A stretch of 64,000 bases of DNA from Pomacea canaliculata (lineage: Eukaryota > Mollusca > Gastropoda > Architaenioglossa > Ampullariidae). This document shows, one piece after another, positions 36,653-50,258 of this stretch. How positions within the stretch are numbered: the first letter of the stretch is position 1; each line of letters opens with the position of its first letter. The stretch is from contig NC_037599.1 of assembly GCF_003073045.1 (NCBI RefSeq), positions 21,952,555-22,016,554 of the forward strand. The letters are read 5' to 3'. A program made the translations under genes and the position numbers. The notes below the pieces were generated by a model. It had not been told where the DNA came from. It saw only the letters and a program-made list of their open reading frames with translations, and did no database searches.

Positions 36653-39060
36653 ATCGTTGCATGCGATGGTGTCAGGTCTCTCTGTGTGTGTAAATGATGG
36701 CGGTGGAGGTCAAGTGGAGGAATCCCCTGCAACTGTCCCCAGGGGGGATGTCACTGGTTGCCACACTGTGTATTTGCCTGAACCGATTCTGTCCATGCCA
36801 TCGATGCTGAATGGTTTTCTACCCCCTCACTGCTTCCTGCTTCACCTTCCCCAATCCGTTCCTTCACTCCAGACGGGGTGGCAGTGTCGAGCCCGGAACA
36901 GCACCAGCAATCTGTGCCATTCTCTCTCTCTCTCACTCCCCCACCCCGTTTCAACCCCCATCCCACAAAGTCGCGCCAATGTGCAGCAGATTGATCGGCG
37001 CAGAAATTTGACTACAGAGGATCAAACGAAACACAAGGGAGGATGGAGGGGACGTGCAGGGAGGGTAACTGCTGGCTGTCTCCGCTGTCTCTATGGCTAC
37101 GACGGGTGTTATGACCCGTTTGTGCTTTCAAGGCCTGACCCTGGGAAGCTGCTACCCGTGAGATTTGGTTTGCGTTGTACGCGCCGACACACAGACAGAC
37201 ACACAGACACACACACACAGACACACAGACACACAGACAGACACACACACACACACTTGTTGACATCGCTAGTCTCCACGTGATAGTGTGTGCGCGTGCT
37301 CTCGTATACATGCGTGCGTGCGTGAGATAATGCGCATGCCGCCTCAAACAATTAGTTTACCTTTGTCCTCCAGGAGTAAAATCAAATGTTTGCAGGTAGA
37401 ACGTCTCACCTGCCAGCTGTTTCCATGGTTCCACGCACTCACGTCCTTGACCCGACCATGACAATCGCCGAGGACCGTGTCTGCATGTACACGCACCTTC
37501 TGGCACCTTCTGGGATTGATTGAAAAAACTAAAGTTAATTCTCGTGCCTGCATGCGACTCGGAAAAAAATCTGGTTTGATCGAACCGATGCCAGCAAACC
37601 GGTTGCAGTTCCAGAAACTCGTTCAGCGGGAACTGCTTTCAGAAACCGAGGCGAGTGTTGGAAGAGTCGCTGACTGTCGCTAAGATGTTGGAGGGTAAAT
37701 TAACCGTCGACAAGCAGCTGTCGTTTGGTGTGTACAGAGCTGTGGAAACGGTTGGCAGCCAGCATGGAGGTTTAGCAGTGATAACAAGAAATGTTGACCT
37801 GGAGAAACAACGAGCAGTTAACGGTGAGCGAGCGAGCAGGCGAGAGAGAGAGAGAAAGAGAGCGAGGGGGGGGACAAGCAAGGTGTCTGCAGCCACCGGC
37901 GACATCTTCCCCCACCACCAACACCCCCAACCCACCTCAGTCTTTGCGAAGTCACCGACTTGACGTCATCTCCATCAGCACCCGCGCCAGCGAGCCTATG
38001 TCTCAATGATTTCTGCTCCAAGTGCTCCTCTCCGCGGCGGCTCTGCTCGTGACTCCGAGCGAGTGAGTAAAGGAGAGAGTGAATGAATCCATACTTTCTC
38101 TCTCTCTCTGTACGTGCGTGCGTGCTGCAGCAGCATCGTCACACGGACAAACATACCAACGCAGCATCAAGTGTCGCACTGCTGCAGCAGCAGCAGCAGC
38201 AGGCCAGCTCGCCCGCTGTCTCTCTGTCTCTGTCTCTCTGCTGCTGTTGTTGTTGTTGTGCTGCGGGTGTTGGCTGCGATAACATGACGCAGAGATCTTC
38301 TCTTTCTGGTCATCAGCCGTAACCTCAGCCGATGTAAGGATGCGAGGCGTGTAGAACGGTCGCACAAGCTGGCTGCTAGACGAGACTGGCACCAAGCAGA
38401 TGGCTCACTCACCCCTCCCCTGCCACCCAAGCCCACCTCCTCCCATGACTGTGACCTCCCTGACTGTCGTCTACCTTCCAGTGCTGAGGGCAGGGCCCGC
38501 ATGCTAACGCACTGCTGCAGTGGTGCTGGCTGGAGCTGTGTGTGCCGGACTGTCGTCCACCGTTGCTGCTGCTGCTGCTGCAGTAAGTTAGCTGCTGAGG
38601 TCAGAGGAGGAAGAGGTGGAGGTAGCTCTTTATCGGCGTATCGATTGTGTTGTTGTGAATGGAAAGACACCCCACCCATTCCCTCCACACCGTCCCGTGG
38701 CTCGCGTCTCCAGCGCCAGACTGTGGAGAAGTAGGAGTGAGAAAGGGAGGTCACCTCCCCCAACACCATCACCAACACCACCACCACCACCTCTTCAGCA
38801 GGAGAGTACGAGGACCTGTCGAGTTTGATTCAGCTTGGATGTGGTGCATCGGCTTGACTGTGACCGAGATCAGGGACAGCCGGTAGAGTGCACACGGCAA
38901 CCACTTGCTGCAGTGGCTGGAAGTGAGTCCCCAGCACGTCAGCAGCAACAGCAGCAGCAGCACATCAGCTTCGTCAGCATCCACCACGTCACAAGGTGCT
39001 CACCATGCGGAAGGTCAGTACTCATTGCACGTCACTTTAACCACTCGTGAGAGCTCGTGC
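36601..39060. other. GC-richer, CpG-containing low-complexity region; candidate untranslated first exon
   Basis: It contains a TGT array (36622-36652), a CA/CAGA array (about 37186-37256), a perfect CRE TGACGTCA at 37961-37968, GA runs near 37840-37865, and several CAG/CTG runs (38186-38203, 38566-38582, 38939-38960). At 39005 an ATG in CACCATGCGG context is followed after three codons by AAG/GTCAGT, a plausible splice donor. The pattern would suit a TATA-less promoter and a long 5' UTR ending in a three-codon coding exon, but nothing confirms transcription. Confidence 0.25.
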
Positions 39061-42000
39061 AGGTAGAGTCCCACCTGTTTTCACGTAGCCGTAGAGAAGT
39101 TTTATTTGTTTCACCTTCACCTTCTCCGTGAGAAAGGTGCTCGAATCTGTTCTTGTTTAATAAATTGTTTTAACCGTAATAAGTTTTGTAATTATTAATT
39201 TTCTTGTGTGCATAAGTAAGGAAAGTCATCTGCAAGTACATCGGTTTCATTTCTCGTGATTTATTTGGGGGACACAGTTCGATAAAGTTCAAATATGAAA
39301 AAAATAAAACGTGTTTTCATTTAAACAAACAAAGCAAACAAATCAACAAAATGGGGACAGAAGGGAATCATTAACCTTAATTTTACACGTGCAGCCTGTC
39401 GTCGTTTCAATGTGAATATAACGATAACGACGACGACTAGGATGATGATCGATCATGATGACAAGGAAACGTTATTGACATGATGTCCAAGTAGACGAAA
39501 ACATCGACGAGCGGTTTCTACAAACATGTGTTCATTTCCTGTTTGTCTGTCAGGCCATCTCAAAGACAATCATTGATCACAGAGTTCGGAAATCGAGACA
39601 GGTGATCTCTGAGCAGATTTTTCTCCACACTCCATTCATCAAACGATGATTTATCCACCACCTCTCCCTCCTTAACAAAAATATTATCGTTAAATTGAGG
39701 CCGTGAGCTGCGCGACCATCAGGAGGTGGGGCCGGGCGCACGACAGGTCGCTATGCGCTGGCTGGGTGCTAAACACAGAGACTTAGCTAAGTCATGTCGG
39801 TCTTAGCCGACTGTAAGCAGCCTGGCGATGTGGCTGTGCACCTGCCCTCAACAATCATGGAATCAGCTACCGTAGTGATTGGTTATTTCGTTGCCTGCAC
39901 TCTTTCACAGAACAGTTTCAATAACATTCATGAAGTGAAATAAGTTTTAAAAAAATTCCAGCACAATGACTTTGTGGGACCTTAGGGATGGAGCAGACAA
40001 TAGAAACAATCTAAGCGGCGGCAGAGGCGATGGAAGGAGCAAATAAACACCTAACATGGACTTTGTTATGGACCTAGCCACGGATTTTGTTATGGACATT
40101 TTCATCCCACCAAACGAGTCCAGACAATTCCAAAAACGGTTATTAACGTTGGCAGGATCACTTCAGATTAGTCGGGAAAAGACTGTTGTTCAAAATAAAT
40201 AAATAAATAAAATAAATGAATAAGAAATTGTCGATCATCAAACACGGCGAGAGTCGAAAAGACACGTACTGCTTGCTAATACTGAAGAGAATATAACTGT
40301 AGACATTTTTAAATCGTTCTGTCCTTTTATGTCCGTCTGCATCGTATATTTCTTACATTTGTCCTTATCTCTTTCTGTCCTTCCATGTCTGTTTGTTTCT
40401 ATATATGTTTGTGTGTATATATACATTCAGAACTTTCCCTGTCTGTGTTTGTCTTCATCTATAATGTTTCTGACCTTCCACATCTGTCAGCACTTAAGTG
40501 CGTCTGTTTCTTTCCTTCTGTCTGCTCGTCCGTCTGTATTAAGGTTGATGACAATGTGTTTGTGTGCAGATGCGCGGATGCATGTCAAGCTCGCGAGCGC
40601 GAGTAGTCCGCATCTGAGCATGCGCGCCAGCAGCTGCAGCTGCCAAAGGTTGCTGTGAAGAATGTTGGCACGTGCACAAAACCAGGGCCTCCACCCTCTT
40701 TCTCTCTCTCTCGTTCCTCACTCCAGCATGCGAAGAGCGGCGCGCGGAAGTTAAGACAAACCTCACACTTGTCGTCCTCACCTCAACTCTGAGAGAGGAG
40801 ACAATGGTAACCGTTCTCCCCCGAGCTCTGTAACTGACAGTCGCCAGCCAGCCACCGGCACATCATGGAATTTTAATGCTCCATTCCTGAAACATACAGT
40901 CCACTCCTCTCTCCTCTCAAAAAAATAGAAAGAGGGAAGAAAGCAGCGTGTAATCAGAGACGCAATATGCGGTACACAGATACGCTGGCGATTCCATCCC
41001 CGCTACATTCTACAGCAGAAATTATAGACCACAACTGCTGCTGTTGTTGTCGTGGTCTGCAGAAAAACAGGAAAATCTAACGGGTGCCTTGCAGAGTTAT
41101 ACCGGATAGTCAGGGTGTGCTCCACGACCTCTCCAAAACGGATCGAAAAAAAAAAAAAAACCAAACAAACCACGTGACCAGGACGTCGCCAAGGTACTGG
41201 CAGCCACGCTTCGTATCGAAGCCTCCTGGACTGCCCTCGTCCATCGTGTCACGAACGTGTGCAACCGCAGCACTCGTGTCCAACACCTCCTCCTCCTCCT
41301 TCTCCTCTCTCCTCCTCTGTTGCGATGCACGAGGTCTGACACTTGAGTGATCGTTGCTGTCCAGGCATCGACGTCATCGTTCACGATGTAGGCGTCAGCC
41401 AAACGCTGCACAGGCAATTAGGAAGGACACGCAAGCTACGAGAGGGAAGAGAATAAATAAAGGTAAGTGTCTTCTTCTTCTTCTTCGCTGTTGGCAAGCC
41501 TGAGAAAGCGGAGTGTTTGTGAAACAATATGCTATCGCTTGGTGGAGAGTGTGGCTGATGGTGAGTGCACGCCTGGGACCGGTCGCATGACAGTTTGTAG
41601 GTCGTTTTTCTAAGCTCGGTTTCCCTGAGCAGTTTATGAGAACTTTAATATATGGGAATGTGGGACAAAAGCTTATGCCATCTTAACAACCGATGACAAG
41701 ATTCCCACAGTTTCCTCTGCTGAGGCAACAAGGAAGGTTGGACATTAGGAAGTCTGTCCAATCTTTTAAATTTGCTGAGAAGTTAGTTTTTCCGTTTCGG
41801 CTTCCCTCCAGGGTGCCAAAAAATGGTCTTAAAGTGATCTGTTGGGTCAAATAGCAGAACAGACAAGCTTGTGCTGCTTTGCTTTTTGGGAAAAGGGATT
41901 CCTGGGGACTCACCAGGGAGAGCTGGGTTCCAATGTCTGACCTGAGTGGTCAACAGCACCTCTTTCCTCAGTTCAGAAGAAGTTAAACTAATACATGGTC

Positions 42001-42529
42001 GATGAAATTTATAAAAGAACACAAACAAACACATACACACACACTCTCTCTCTCCCACACACACGAACAAGCGATCTACCCCAAAATAAGTAAGAAAGGA
42101 TAAGGGAGTGAATAAAAAATAACGATCAAAAGAAAGAAAGAGGAAAGTAACCACTCAAAGATTCACACACCAAAAAAAGCAAGTTTTTTTATGTTTCTGG
42201 AACCCCCTGAATTTTTTTTTTTTTGTTGTCTTCGTGGTTCACGACTTGTGGGATGCGATCTAGTGCAGTCAGTAATGAGGAAGAGCCGCAAGCACATCAA
42301 TGTGAATGTGACCCTGACACCGCTTACTCTTCCTCTTACCTCCCCTTATTTCACACTTACCTCCCCTTATTTCACACCTGTCTGTCACATTAGGTGTGGC
42401 ATTCAGGAAAATTTTGAATTAGGACCCTTCTTGTGTGTTCTCTTCGTCGAAGTTAATAAGGCGAATCACAAACTGAGCTTTGTGAAAAGTTCACGAGATC
42501 ATTAATATTATTTAAGCCTGTCAGCAAGT
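39061..42529. other. Gene-free stretch
   Basis: No coding exon was recognised. AAAT repeats lie near 40193-40218, CTC/CTT runs near 41288-41325 and 41469-41484, and CA and CT runs near 42020-42065. A directly repeated 20-mer beginning CACTTACCTCCCC occurs around 42331-42378. A possible untranslated exon donor AAAG/GTAAGT is at about 41461; it is unsupported otherwise. Confidence 0.4.
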
Positions 42530-43260
42530 TTATGTAAATGTTAACAAAGCTCCGGGTTCAGATGACATCTGAACGCACCCCTTTTACTATACCGGACAAC
42601 ATAGCTGAGTTTTACATCTACTTCAGCACTCTGTGTATTCTGGCCACATTCCTGATATTTGAAAATGTTCACACATTGTGCCTGTCCCTAACATCACTAG
42701 GCCCTGTCAACCCAGACTAGTTGCTCTTACCTCAATCATCATGAAATCACCTGAGACAATTGTAAGGAGGGAGGTCCACCTCTTGACCCGCTGCAGCTTG
42801 CCTACAGAGCTGGAAGAGGTGTTGATGATGCTGAGCTGTTTATACTAAACACTCTGTACAAACATCTGGAGAAACCCACAGCTCAAGCCAGACTTCTCTT
42901 TTCTGAATTTTTTTTTTCTGCTCGTAACACAGTGCAACCTGACTTGCTGGCAGGACTTCCATCCATCCCACCAACCCTCTGGATGCTGGACTTTTTAACA
43001 AACAGGTAACAGAGAGTTTCTGTGAACGATCTTTTCTCACATCCTGTTGTTACCTGTACAGGTTCCCTCAGCTGTTTGTCCCCACTAATCACTTTTCCTT
43101 CTGTGTACAAACAGTTGTAGAAGCACTATGGATAGAAGCTTGACTGCAAAGCTTGCTGATGACACTGGCTGATTGTGCTTGTTGGCGCATGAGCACTGTG
43201 AATCCTACCTGTAATTGCCCTTGCGGATTAATGAAGTTGACCTCGGTTTAAAATTTAAGG
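42530..43260 (+). mobile_element. LINE reverse-transcriptase relic (CR1/L2/Rex-like type)
   Basis: Frame-shifted RT segments appear in order: a NKAPGSDDI-like motif at about 42540, VALTSIIMKSPETIVRREVH (42720-42780), LFILNTLYKHLEKPTAQARL-like sequence at about 42835-42890, LLAGLPS, WMLDFLTNR (about 42978-43005), a CTGS-like segment, and KLADDTG (about 43150-43170), matching the catalytic ADD box. The order is that of vertebrate and invertebrate CR1/L2/Rex-class elements. Frames shift repeatedly, so it is inactive. Exact clade assignment is not possible by eye. Confidence 0.7.
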
Positions 43261-46200
43261 CACGTTCCACGCATGACCTGAGCTGACCTTTAATCACGAG
43301 TTTATAATTATGAGGACGTGTCTGTGTGGGCAACAGCCCTTGAATATTGCAGTCCGCTCCCTCGCCCAGCAGCTGCTGAACCACACAGAACATTTTTTTT
43401 TCTCTCCATCGTACTTTGCAACACTCAACAGCAGCACCCCTCCACACAACCACCCTAGTGTGAGACCACGGACAGGTATCTCGGACACAGAGATATACAA
43501 ACATTCGTGGTAAGACTTGAAAGGGTGAGGTCAGCACTGGGGACTGACTTCCCTTACTTGGGAGGATGGAACAAGTCTCAATGGCGCACACTTCTTGTGT
43601 CATTCTGCATGTTCTAGAAGTTTACACTCCGAACGCGACAGCTGGGAGACGATAAAAACATGTTACACAAGAAATAACCGAAAGGAGGAAAGGAGGCGAG
43701 AATGGATCGTCAACTCAAAAAAAAAAAAAAAATGACGTTCAAGTTAGATGTTCGAAAAGACTTATATGTTCGGATCATTCTGTTGGCGGTGTCACCGAGT
43801 ACATTTTTATAATAATACCAGAATTAACAGCACCATCAGTCTAGTGAGCCTTGCGTTTATCTTTATTTTGCCATCTGTCAACAAGATACATTTAATTCAA
43901 GCTTACTATACAATAAAATAAAATGAGCCGGCAATGTACCTGATATTTGTGTGTGGGTGGGCGTGCGCGCGAATATTTATATAAAATCAAATTCAATAAT
44001 AAGCTTCGTTTTGGTCTGCCCTGTAATCAGTTATGATGACAGGAAAAAATTCAAATATTTTATAATATTTTAAATACATAAAAGCATTTTTTCAAAGCCT
44101 GGATATGCAGCTAATGGACTGCTGGCTGTTTGCCGGATCAACTCTCAGTCTCTCGCCAAGTTGCAGGCTGTCAGGTCTCGGCGAACCATTCAGCAGTTTA
44201 ATATCAAGACCGCCATCAGGAAGTCTTAACGTCAAGAATAGACTTACAATAAATTTATTACTTAGATACTTTTTCTTTCCTTCTTTTTTGTCAAAAGACC
44301 TCCACTTTCCACAGCCAAGAAACTGAAAATATCACAGGTCATAAATCTTGAGCTTTTGTGCCTCCGTCAACACGAGAGTTCGCTTTTTTTTCCTTGGTGT
44401 TGATAGTTGAACCGGAAGTTAATTTGTGCTTTGGCATCGTTAACGTGGGGTGGGAGGGAGAGAATCGTCTGCAAGTAGACAGAAGATATATGATCGTGAT
44501 TAAAATGCACCTGCAGATGGCATTGAATCATTAATGGTAGTCATGTATATCTTATTTATATTTTATACCTTTACATTCTACTCTTATACTTCATCTTTAT
44601 GTTGTTCAGTCTGCCTATAGATATCTAACCGTCTGCTACCTACTGGTCGAATGTTCTTTTTATCATTACTGGACAGCGCAGAGAGTGCAACCTATTTTTA
44701 TTATTATTGTTATTATTGTTATTATTATTATTCAGAGGATTTATAAGCAGCGAGATTTTTTTTTTGCATCTTAATTTGTTTCCTTGTGTAGGCATGCCAA
44801 AACAAGAAACAGGCAAATGGTCTGGAGTTTTGGACCAAGATTTTGCTAGAAATTCATAGTCATCATTTTCTTTATCTTTTCCTGGTTGCAGTGAATTACT
44901 GAGCATTATTGGTCATGTCACAGTTTGTATTCCCTGTCTTGGTTGTTAACCTAATAGTAAAGATGGTCACTTTAGCAAACTGAGAAACCTTTCAAGTCCC
45001 ATACAGATACACAAATGAATGTGCTCACTCATGCGTGAAGCAAGCATAGGCGCAGTTTAACATGAGTATGCATATCATTTAGATGTAAAGATAAATAAAC
45101 ATGTACATGTATACATACACCATACAGATATAATACTACACATAAATTTTACTCTTTAAAGATTAAAAATGTGATTCTTAAAAGTTACTACATATTTCCT
45201 TTAATACTGTATTATTAGAGTCAGAAACATTCTTGAAAAATGTCGCCTGAGCTTCTATAAGATTTCTTTCATTTTTGCTGAGGCAAAAGTAAACAAAAGT
45301 AAAAAAAAGAAAGCCATCGACTAGTCATTGATTGGTTGAGACTGCTTAAACTAACTACTGATTGGTTGTGTGGAAAAGCCATGGTTTCACGGGCATCATA
45401 CCCGGTAAAGGAAGTACCACAAGAAGCGTAACTGGAACGTGACATGGAATCTCACTGTGAGTGACTTCCCTTGTTATTGTAAGTCTTGCAGCCTGTCAAC
45501 CCGTTGATGCGTGCGTTTGTCCATATTTCTATCTCTTTTTAAGGGAGTGTTTGAGCTTGCTTATGTTCTTCCTCCCTCACACCCCAGCTCCCCGTGTCCC
45601 TGTTCCCCACCTACCTGCACCATGACAACACAGCAGCACACACACCTCGCTCTCCCACCCGACTGTGCACGCCGGCAAAGATAAGATTTCCGCAGGTAGA
45701 AAGTCTTGAGTGTCGTGTGGAGGACAAACAGACTCACCTGGGAGTGGTGGCACAGTCAGCAGCCTCCGGAATTAGATTATCTTAATCGATTGAGACGACG
45801 CTGCTCACGTCACGAGGAGGGGTGGGGATGAGGGGGTGGCACGTGCAGCAGCTGCAGGCAGGGTGTGCGGACTGCTGTACTACCTCCGTGCTGCAGCCAA
45901 CGGGCTGTCAACAGTGTAAACAGTGTAAACCGAGGACTTCCAGAGCTAGACAGAGGGCTGCCGCACGTTGTGTGGCTGTAGATATACATATTTTAAACTC
46001 ATAGATGCAGCACTGTTTCGCTCTCTTTGCTGAAGTAAACAAGCAGTGGCTGTAAACAATGCACATTTTGTAAACTGAGGATTTTGACTACCCATTGCTG
46101 TCCGTGCTGCAATCAAAAGGACTTGGAGTTCTTCCCGTGGTTAGTGGAGTAAACAATGTCCAGAAGACCTCTTTCTAGTAAACACAAACACAAAAAACAG

Positions 46201-48837
46201 AATAACCTCGTCACATCATCTTTATCATCCTCTGGTGGAGGAAAATCTTTCTCTGCTCCACCGACACCAGAAGATGCTGTCCTGTGACAACGACAATCAG
46301 ATGACAGTCATCTTCTCTGCAATCTTCTTTCACAACAGAATATCGACTGGAAATTTTTTTCTCAGTGCAGAAAAACAGGAATATTTTTTAGAAAAAACCT
46401 AAACACAAACATGACTAAGGCGCGGAAAAGTGATGCTCTGTCTTAAACACAGTCCTCAATGAAAACTGGATGAGCTGTGCTGGAGGTATGTTTCTCATTA
46501 TTGACAAAATCACAAATGAGTCGTCTCAGTCCTCGTGTCCCTCAGGCAATCATTTGAAACTCGGCACCAGCCCAATTAGCCAGCCTCAGCCATGTCTTCT
46601 TCAACAACATCTTCTCTCCTGTCATAATGTAAGACATTTGCCTCCCGATGGCCGCGGGTGTGAAAGGCTTCTGCTTCACTTTTCAGGAGATCCATTTCCT
46701 AAGATATTTCACTCGTGCTGGATGTCTAGCAAGTTAGGTCTGACATCAATAAATTAATTTAAGCTTGGTAATTACTTCTGCTCTCACCCACGCGTTTTCC
46801 ATCATTCATTTTTCATTCCTTCTTTTAAATAAATTTTCTTCTTGATTTTTTTTCTTGTTTCTGAAAGGTGAGTGGGAGATAAGATGAAAAGGGATTTCAG
46901 TTGCTGAAACGTTTTTACATACTTCTTGTTGCTTAGCAACAAAGTAAAAAATGTAGTCTCGGGATCATAATTCAACTCAGTACATTGCAATAAATGTTAC
47001 AAAAGTGGGAATGTAAGAAAAAAGTCGGTGTAATAATCTTAACACAAATATTTACATTCTTCCAGTTAAACATTATTCGTTCTCCTGCGTGGAGGTAAGA
47101 AATGTTATTGTAGGCATCGGTTTGCAATGAGCACAGTGAAATGAATCATCAAGACTGTAATATAAGTTGGGAATAGAAGACATCATCTGATCTTGTTGAC
47201 AAATGTATTTACAGCTTGTTATTCAAAACATTTTGGATTACACGTGTCAGAGAGGGAATCGAATACGCTGTTATGATTTAGTAGAAATATCATAAGTCGA
47301 ACTGCGAGAAGTTATCGAAACTCTTGGTTTAAATATAGTTCAGTCGTTTTCTGGAAAATTTCAGCCTTCTGGAACTGTCTGTATGTCTTTGTTTGTCTGC
47401 GTTTCTTTCTCTTTGTCTTTATTTTTTTTTTTCATTCCGTTCTTCAATGGAGAACCTGCCCTAGTGCATCTCTTGTCATCTATGACAGACCAACTCAACC
47501 TTAGTGTAGGAATTTTACTAATTCCCTCACACACGGGCATGCATCCACTATTTTCAACAACATTTCCCATCCTCAGCCACCTTCCTGACCACAACAACAC
47601 CTTATTTTTCTTATTCTCTTTATCGTCAAAGATCTGTCTCAACATTCGAGATGCTTTCCCCGTTATCTCACCCTTGGTGATTTCCTTCCTCGTTCTGACC
47701 ATCATGAACAGGTAAAGACCAACAGGTCCCGACTCGGGTCATTTCCTAAACCCTTAGGTTACCAGAAGATAGTAAAAAAACTACAAACATTATAAAGACA
47801 ATAACAACAAATTAATTAAAACACTCAAAAAGACAAAGGGGGAGGAGAGGACCCCACTCAGTGTCATTGCCCAGTTATTCGAGGTCTTAGCTGTTTGCTG
47901 TTCTACATTCCAATGCCAGACAATGGTCCGACATTTCAGAGTTCTTGTGGACTGCAGTCTGGCCACAGGTTCTGATGTCACATGGAGGCCGGCGACTAAA
48001 TTAGCGGAGAGAAAGACGGGAGCTGATAAAAGGACGGGAAATGTCATGCCCTTTCCTTCTTACACCAACACACACTCTCTTTTTGTCTCTCTCTTCATTG
48101 TGTGTGTGTGCAAAAGAGAGACAGAAGGGATTAATTTAACTTGATTTCTTTATTCACCAGGGTATTGGCCTCTTTGAAGGGATGAGATAACAACGAAGCA
48201 TTGTACAAAGAACAAAGTCGGAATATTTCAGTCTGTCTAATAAAAGTTTTCACTGAAAGACGAGGCTGTTTCTCTGGACTTAAATGCACAACAAAGAGAG
48301 ATACACAGTTTTATCCAAGTGCCTTCATTATTTGTAGACAGAACAACAAAAGTCAGAAGATATTTGAGCTTCTAAAATATTTGCGGCAATAAATTTCATT
48401 CTCACGCTACTTAGCAATGGACAGACAAACAAAAAGTGGATTTCATCTTCGATAACACTTGTGTGGAGATATGTTATCAAATTAGCCACCATAAATCGAA
48501 ATTTTGTCCTAAAATTTTAAATGCCTAAGTGCAATGATTCGAATTACCGAGAATTCGAGAATACTGGTTATTTCTCATTAGTTCATTCCATTTTGGTCAT
48601 TGTGTGTGTGTTTTTAGAGACCGAGATAAACATAAAGAACTGCCATAAAAATTAACCTGGTCAACTACAATGAAAAAGTACATGGTAATTAAAGATAAAT
48701 ATCAAAATAAAATAATATGGATACAAGGTTCAAGTAATTTACGTTGGTTAGACTTTCGTTTGAGAGATGCCAAAATCCTGAAGAATAAGAGCTGAGACAT
48801 CCGCGGAACGATTTACACCTTTTGTGATGTCAGACCT
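43261..48837. other. Gene-free stretch
   Basis: No supported gene. TTA/TTG trinucleotide array at about 44696-44732, poly(A) run near 43719-43733, CpG-richer patch with CAG-type runs about 45580-45980. Open frames (for example 47361-47715 on both strands) overlap each other and lack any family motif. Confidence 0.4.
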
Positions 48838-48940
48838 GATAAACCATCCACCACACTGTGCTTTTTGACAGTTGGCACTAAGGTTTAATGATAAACCATC
48901 ACCACACTGTGTTTTTTGACAGTTGGCACTCAGGTTTAAC
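48838..48940. repeat. Two-copy tandem repeat, unit about 52 bp
   Basis: Unit one starts GATAAACCATCCACCACACT and unit two GATAAACCATCACCACACTG. Both run through TTTTTGACAGTTGGCACT and end AGGTTTAA. Copies differ by a one-base indel and a few substitutions, indicating a recent local duplication. Confidence 0.85.
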
Positions 48941-49233
48941 GACCTTTGAAATTATTATGACATTCCACATCCTCCAAACCCGTTCTAATAGAATTTGCTT
49001 CACCTGAGCCTCGTTGTAATGAGCTGCTAAGTTTGATACCTTTGAAGGATTTAATCGTCCCCATTTTCATCCAAAAGAACTTTAAAAACTTTTAAAAAAA
49101 AATTGTTGACATACTACAGTTGAAAGAAGGCAAAAAAATCCTGAAATTATGTGAACTGAGGTTTTTATTTTTGTGTTTGAAGTTCTCACCAACAGTAGAT
49201 TTATCAGACTGGTCAATAATACTCATGGATGTA

Positions 49234-49380
49234 TTTTGTGCTTTTAGCCATTATCTAAACGGTAATTGGCTAAAAGAAACAGTTTTGTGTTTTTAACCAT
49301 TAGCTAAACAGTAATTGGCTAAAAGAAACAGTTTTGTGTTTTTAACCATTAGCTAAACGGTAATTGGCTAAAAGAAGGAG
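49234..49380. repeat. Three-copy tandem repeat, unit exactly 49 bp, each unit hairpin-forming
   Basis: Copies at 49234-49282, 49283-49331 and 49332-49380 each begin TTTTGTG and include GTAATTGGCTAAAAGAA. In the first copy CTTTTAGCCA and TGGCTAAAAG form perfect 10-bp inverted arms about 16 nt apart; later copies keep most of the pairing. Confidence 0.9.
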
Positions 49381-50258
49381 GGTGGGTCTCTACTTCTGCA
49401 AGGACTGACGTCATCGTCTGAGTGAATCCTGGGAAGGGTGACAGCTGCAGGTTCAAATGATCGACTTCATCTTGCAACTGTCGTCATCAACGGCTCCGGC
49501 AGGGGAGCAGAAGTGTGTGCGAGGGTGCGAGCTGTGCACCTGCAGTCTGTTTGCTCACAGCAAAAAGTTGGGGGAAAATGCTGAGATTTAAATTTTGTTG
49601 CTGATGCTGCATTCTTCGTTTTCGTTGGAATATAGCGTATTTTTTCTAATTTATTTTTACTGGTTGTCTCTTCCTCTTTCTGGCAAATGTCAGTCTTTTA
49701 GAATTGTCTGTGTGATTTTGTCTGCGTTTCTTTTTCGGTGTCTTGTTTTCATTCCGTGCATCTTTTGTCAGGTATTACAGACAAACTCTCCTCCCCCTCT
49801 CTCTGATTCCATCCGTTTGAACCGTTTGTCTACCTCTTGATGATGTCATTGTTTTCAGTAATGACACTGGACTGACTGTGGGACACGAGGGTGTACCGAA
49901 TATAATCCTTATGATCATAGGCTTTGATAAAGTCGCTTTCACAACACTTTCTCTCTCTCTCTCTCATACACACACATCATGATGTCATGCTGGAACCTGC
50001 TGAAGACAATTTTTTCGAGTAGACTTGCACACTAACCGAAGATGTAAGTGGGAGTTATCCCCTCTTTATGACGTTTCCTGTTCGCGTTGATGTATGGGAG
50101 AGTGATGACGTACACAGGTCTAATGGCTGCCTCAAGCTTTTATTTCCATCTTCGTGGCGATGTAATCACGATTTGTCGACCGTCGGGATCCCAACTTAGA
50201 AGAGGACGACAGTGTTTATCTCTCGGGAATGTCAGCTCTCTTTCAATCCTCCACAGCG

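Noticed and set aside
36621..37283. 220-codon open frame on plus beginning with a poly-Leu run
   Set aside because: It starts inside a TGT microsatellite and ends in a CA/CAGA array. Other frames on both strands are equally open, and no domain or splice logic is present.
38167..38790. 207-codon minus-strand frame with Gln/Leu runs
   Set aside because: Openness comes from CAG/CTG repeats and high GC; overlapping frames on both strands are also open and no motif is conserved.
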